From: Mycolicibacterium rhodesiae
GTDB lineage: Bacteria > Actinomycetota > Actinomycetes > Mycobacteriales > Mycobacteriaceae
Reading direction: 5' to 3'
DNA: 64,000 nucleotides
NCBI RefSeq assembly: GCF_002086695.1
Contig: NZ_MVIH01000015.1
Coordinates: 1-64,000, forward strand
Numbering within the stretch: position 1 is the stretch's first letter; every line of letters begins with the position of its first letter. Positions 63,733 to 64,000 of this stretch are shown here, one piece after another. A model generated the notes under the pieces. It ran no database searches. It was given only the letters and a program-made list of their open reading frames with translations, and was not told the origin of the DNA. Made by a program: the position numbers and the translations under genes.

Positions 63733-64000
63733 GTCAGGCTCTCGAACGCCGCGATCTGTTCGCGGGTCAGCTCCAGCGGGTCGGCGCCGTCGTGCACGCG
63801 GCGGTACCAGTCGACGGTCCAGGCCAGCGCGTCGCGGAACTGCAAGCGATCGTGCCAGCCGAGTTCACGCCGTGCTTTGCCGGCGTCGAGCGCCAGCAGG
63901 CTCGCCTCGTGCGGGTGTTCGCCGGGCTGGTCGTCCCAGTGCGCGCCGCCGCCCCACATCTCGGCGGCCAGTGTGGCGACTTCGCCGACCTCGACAAAGC
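63729..64000 (-). CDS. CDP-glucose 4,6-dehydratase-like SDR, C-terminal part (5' end outside window)
   Basis: The frame enters from the right edge and ends at TGA 63729. About 90 residues are visible: FVEVGEVATLAAEMWGGG, HPHEASLLALDAGKARREL, GWHDRLQFRDALAWTVDWY. The PHEA-LxLD-KAxxxLGW pattern is that of the C-terminus of RfbG-type CDP-glucose 4,6-dehydratases, which start CDP-3,6-dideoxyhexose synthesis. With only the C-terminus present, other sugar-nucleotide dehydratases remain possible. Confidence 0.65.
   Translation of the reverse strand, partial: FVEVGEVATLAAEMWGGGAHWDDQPGEHPHEASLLALDAGKARRELGWHDRLQFRDALAWTVDWYRRVHDGADPLELTREQIAAFESLT

Overview
The window reads as a high-GC actinobacterial chromosome, almost certainly a non-tuberculous Mycobacterium. 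It carries PGRS-type glycine-rich proteins, a mycobacterial FadD23/Mas-type lipid pair (fatty acyl-AMP ligase plus fully reducing PKS), an MbtH-led NRPS operon, and the paralogous MKFVL-type glycosyltransferases typical of mycobacterial glycopeptidolipid (GPL) loci. No rRNA, tRNA or CRISPR was seen. Everything here was read by eye; family names come from motif recognition, not from searches.

Layout. 1-3 kb: two PGRS-type genes, the first cut by the window edge. 3-11.4 kb: divergent fadD (FAAL) and a Mas-like PKS (KS-AT-DH-ER-KR-ACP). 11.4-13.1 kb: an ICMT/PEMT-like membrane methyltransferase and a PF10118-type predicted metal-dependent hydrolase. 13.1-33.5 kb (minus strand): operon mbtH - NRPS1 (Cstarter-A-PCP-E) - NRPS2 (C-A-PCP, C-A-PCP, C-A-PCP, C-A-PCP-E, C-PCP). 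33.8-35.8 kb: glycosyltransferase and SAM methyltransferase. 35.9-40.8 kb: DUF2505 protein and two tandem acyltransferase-3/SGNH O-acyltransferases. 40.8-47.2 kb: divergent glycosyltransferases; the plus-strand one heads an operon with a sugar epimerase and a DrrABC-type ABC exporter. 47.2-50.9 kb (minus): nucleotide-sugar dehydrogenase - epimerase/decarboxylase - glycosyltransferase. 51.3-54.9 kb: a fifth glycosyltransferase divergent from a third O-acyltransferase. 54.9-55.9 kb: remains of a sixth glycosyltransferase and a TylF-like methyltransferase. 55.8-64 kb: a GT2/GtrA/GtrB operon, two polytopic membrane glycosyltransferase-like proteins, transposase debris, a second GtrA and the end of a CDP-glucose 4,6-dehydratase-like gene, which look like a neighbouring cell-envelope glycan locus.

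How it fits together (inference). FadD and the PKS would make a (methyl-branched?) acyl chain. The starter C domain of NRPS1 would attach it to the first amino acid, and five modules build a lipopentapeptide. Three of the five adenylation pockets read as threonine-like (DFWSVGMVHK), so the predicted peptide is rich in hydroxyl groups. Five glycosyltransferases, uronic/deoxy-sugar enzymes, one intact methyltransferase and three O-acyltransferases would decorate it, and DrrABC would export it. This is not the classical GPL assembly line, which makes a four-residue Phe-aThr-Ala-alaninol peptide using a terminal reductase. This one has five A domains, no reductase or thioesterase, and ends in an A-less C-PCP pair. 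A 1,612-bp direct repeat, identical wherever I compared it, covers the A domains of modules 1 and 2, a recent domain-level duplication or conversion. I consider the NRPS system the most likely undescribed system in the window.
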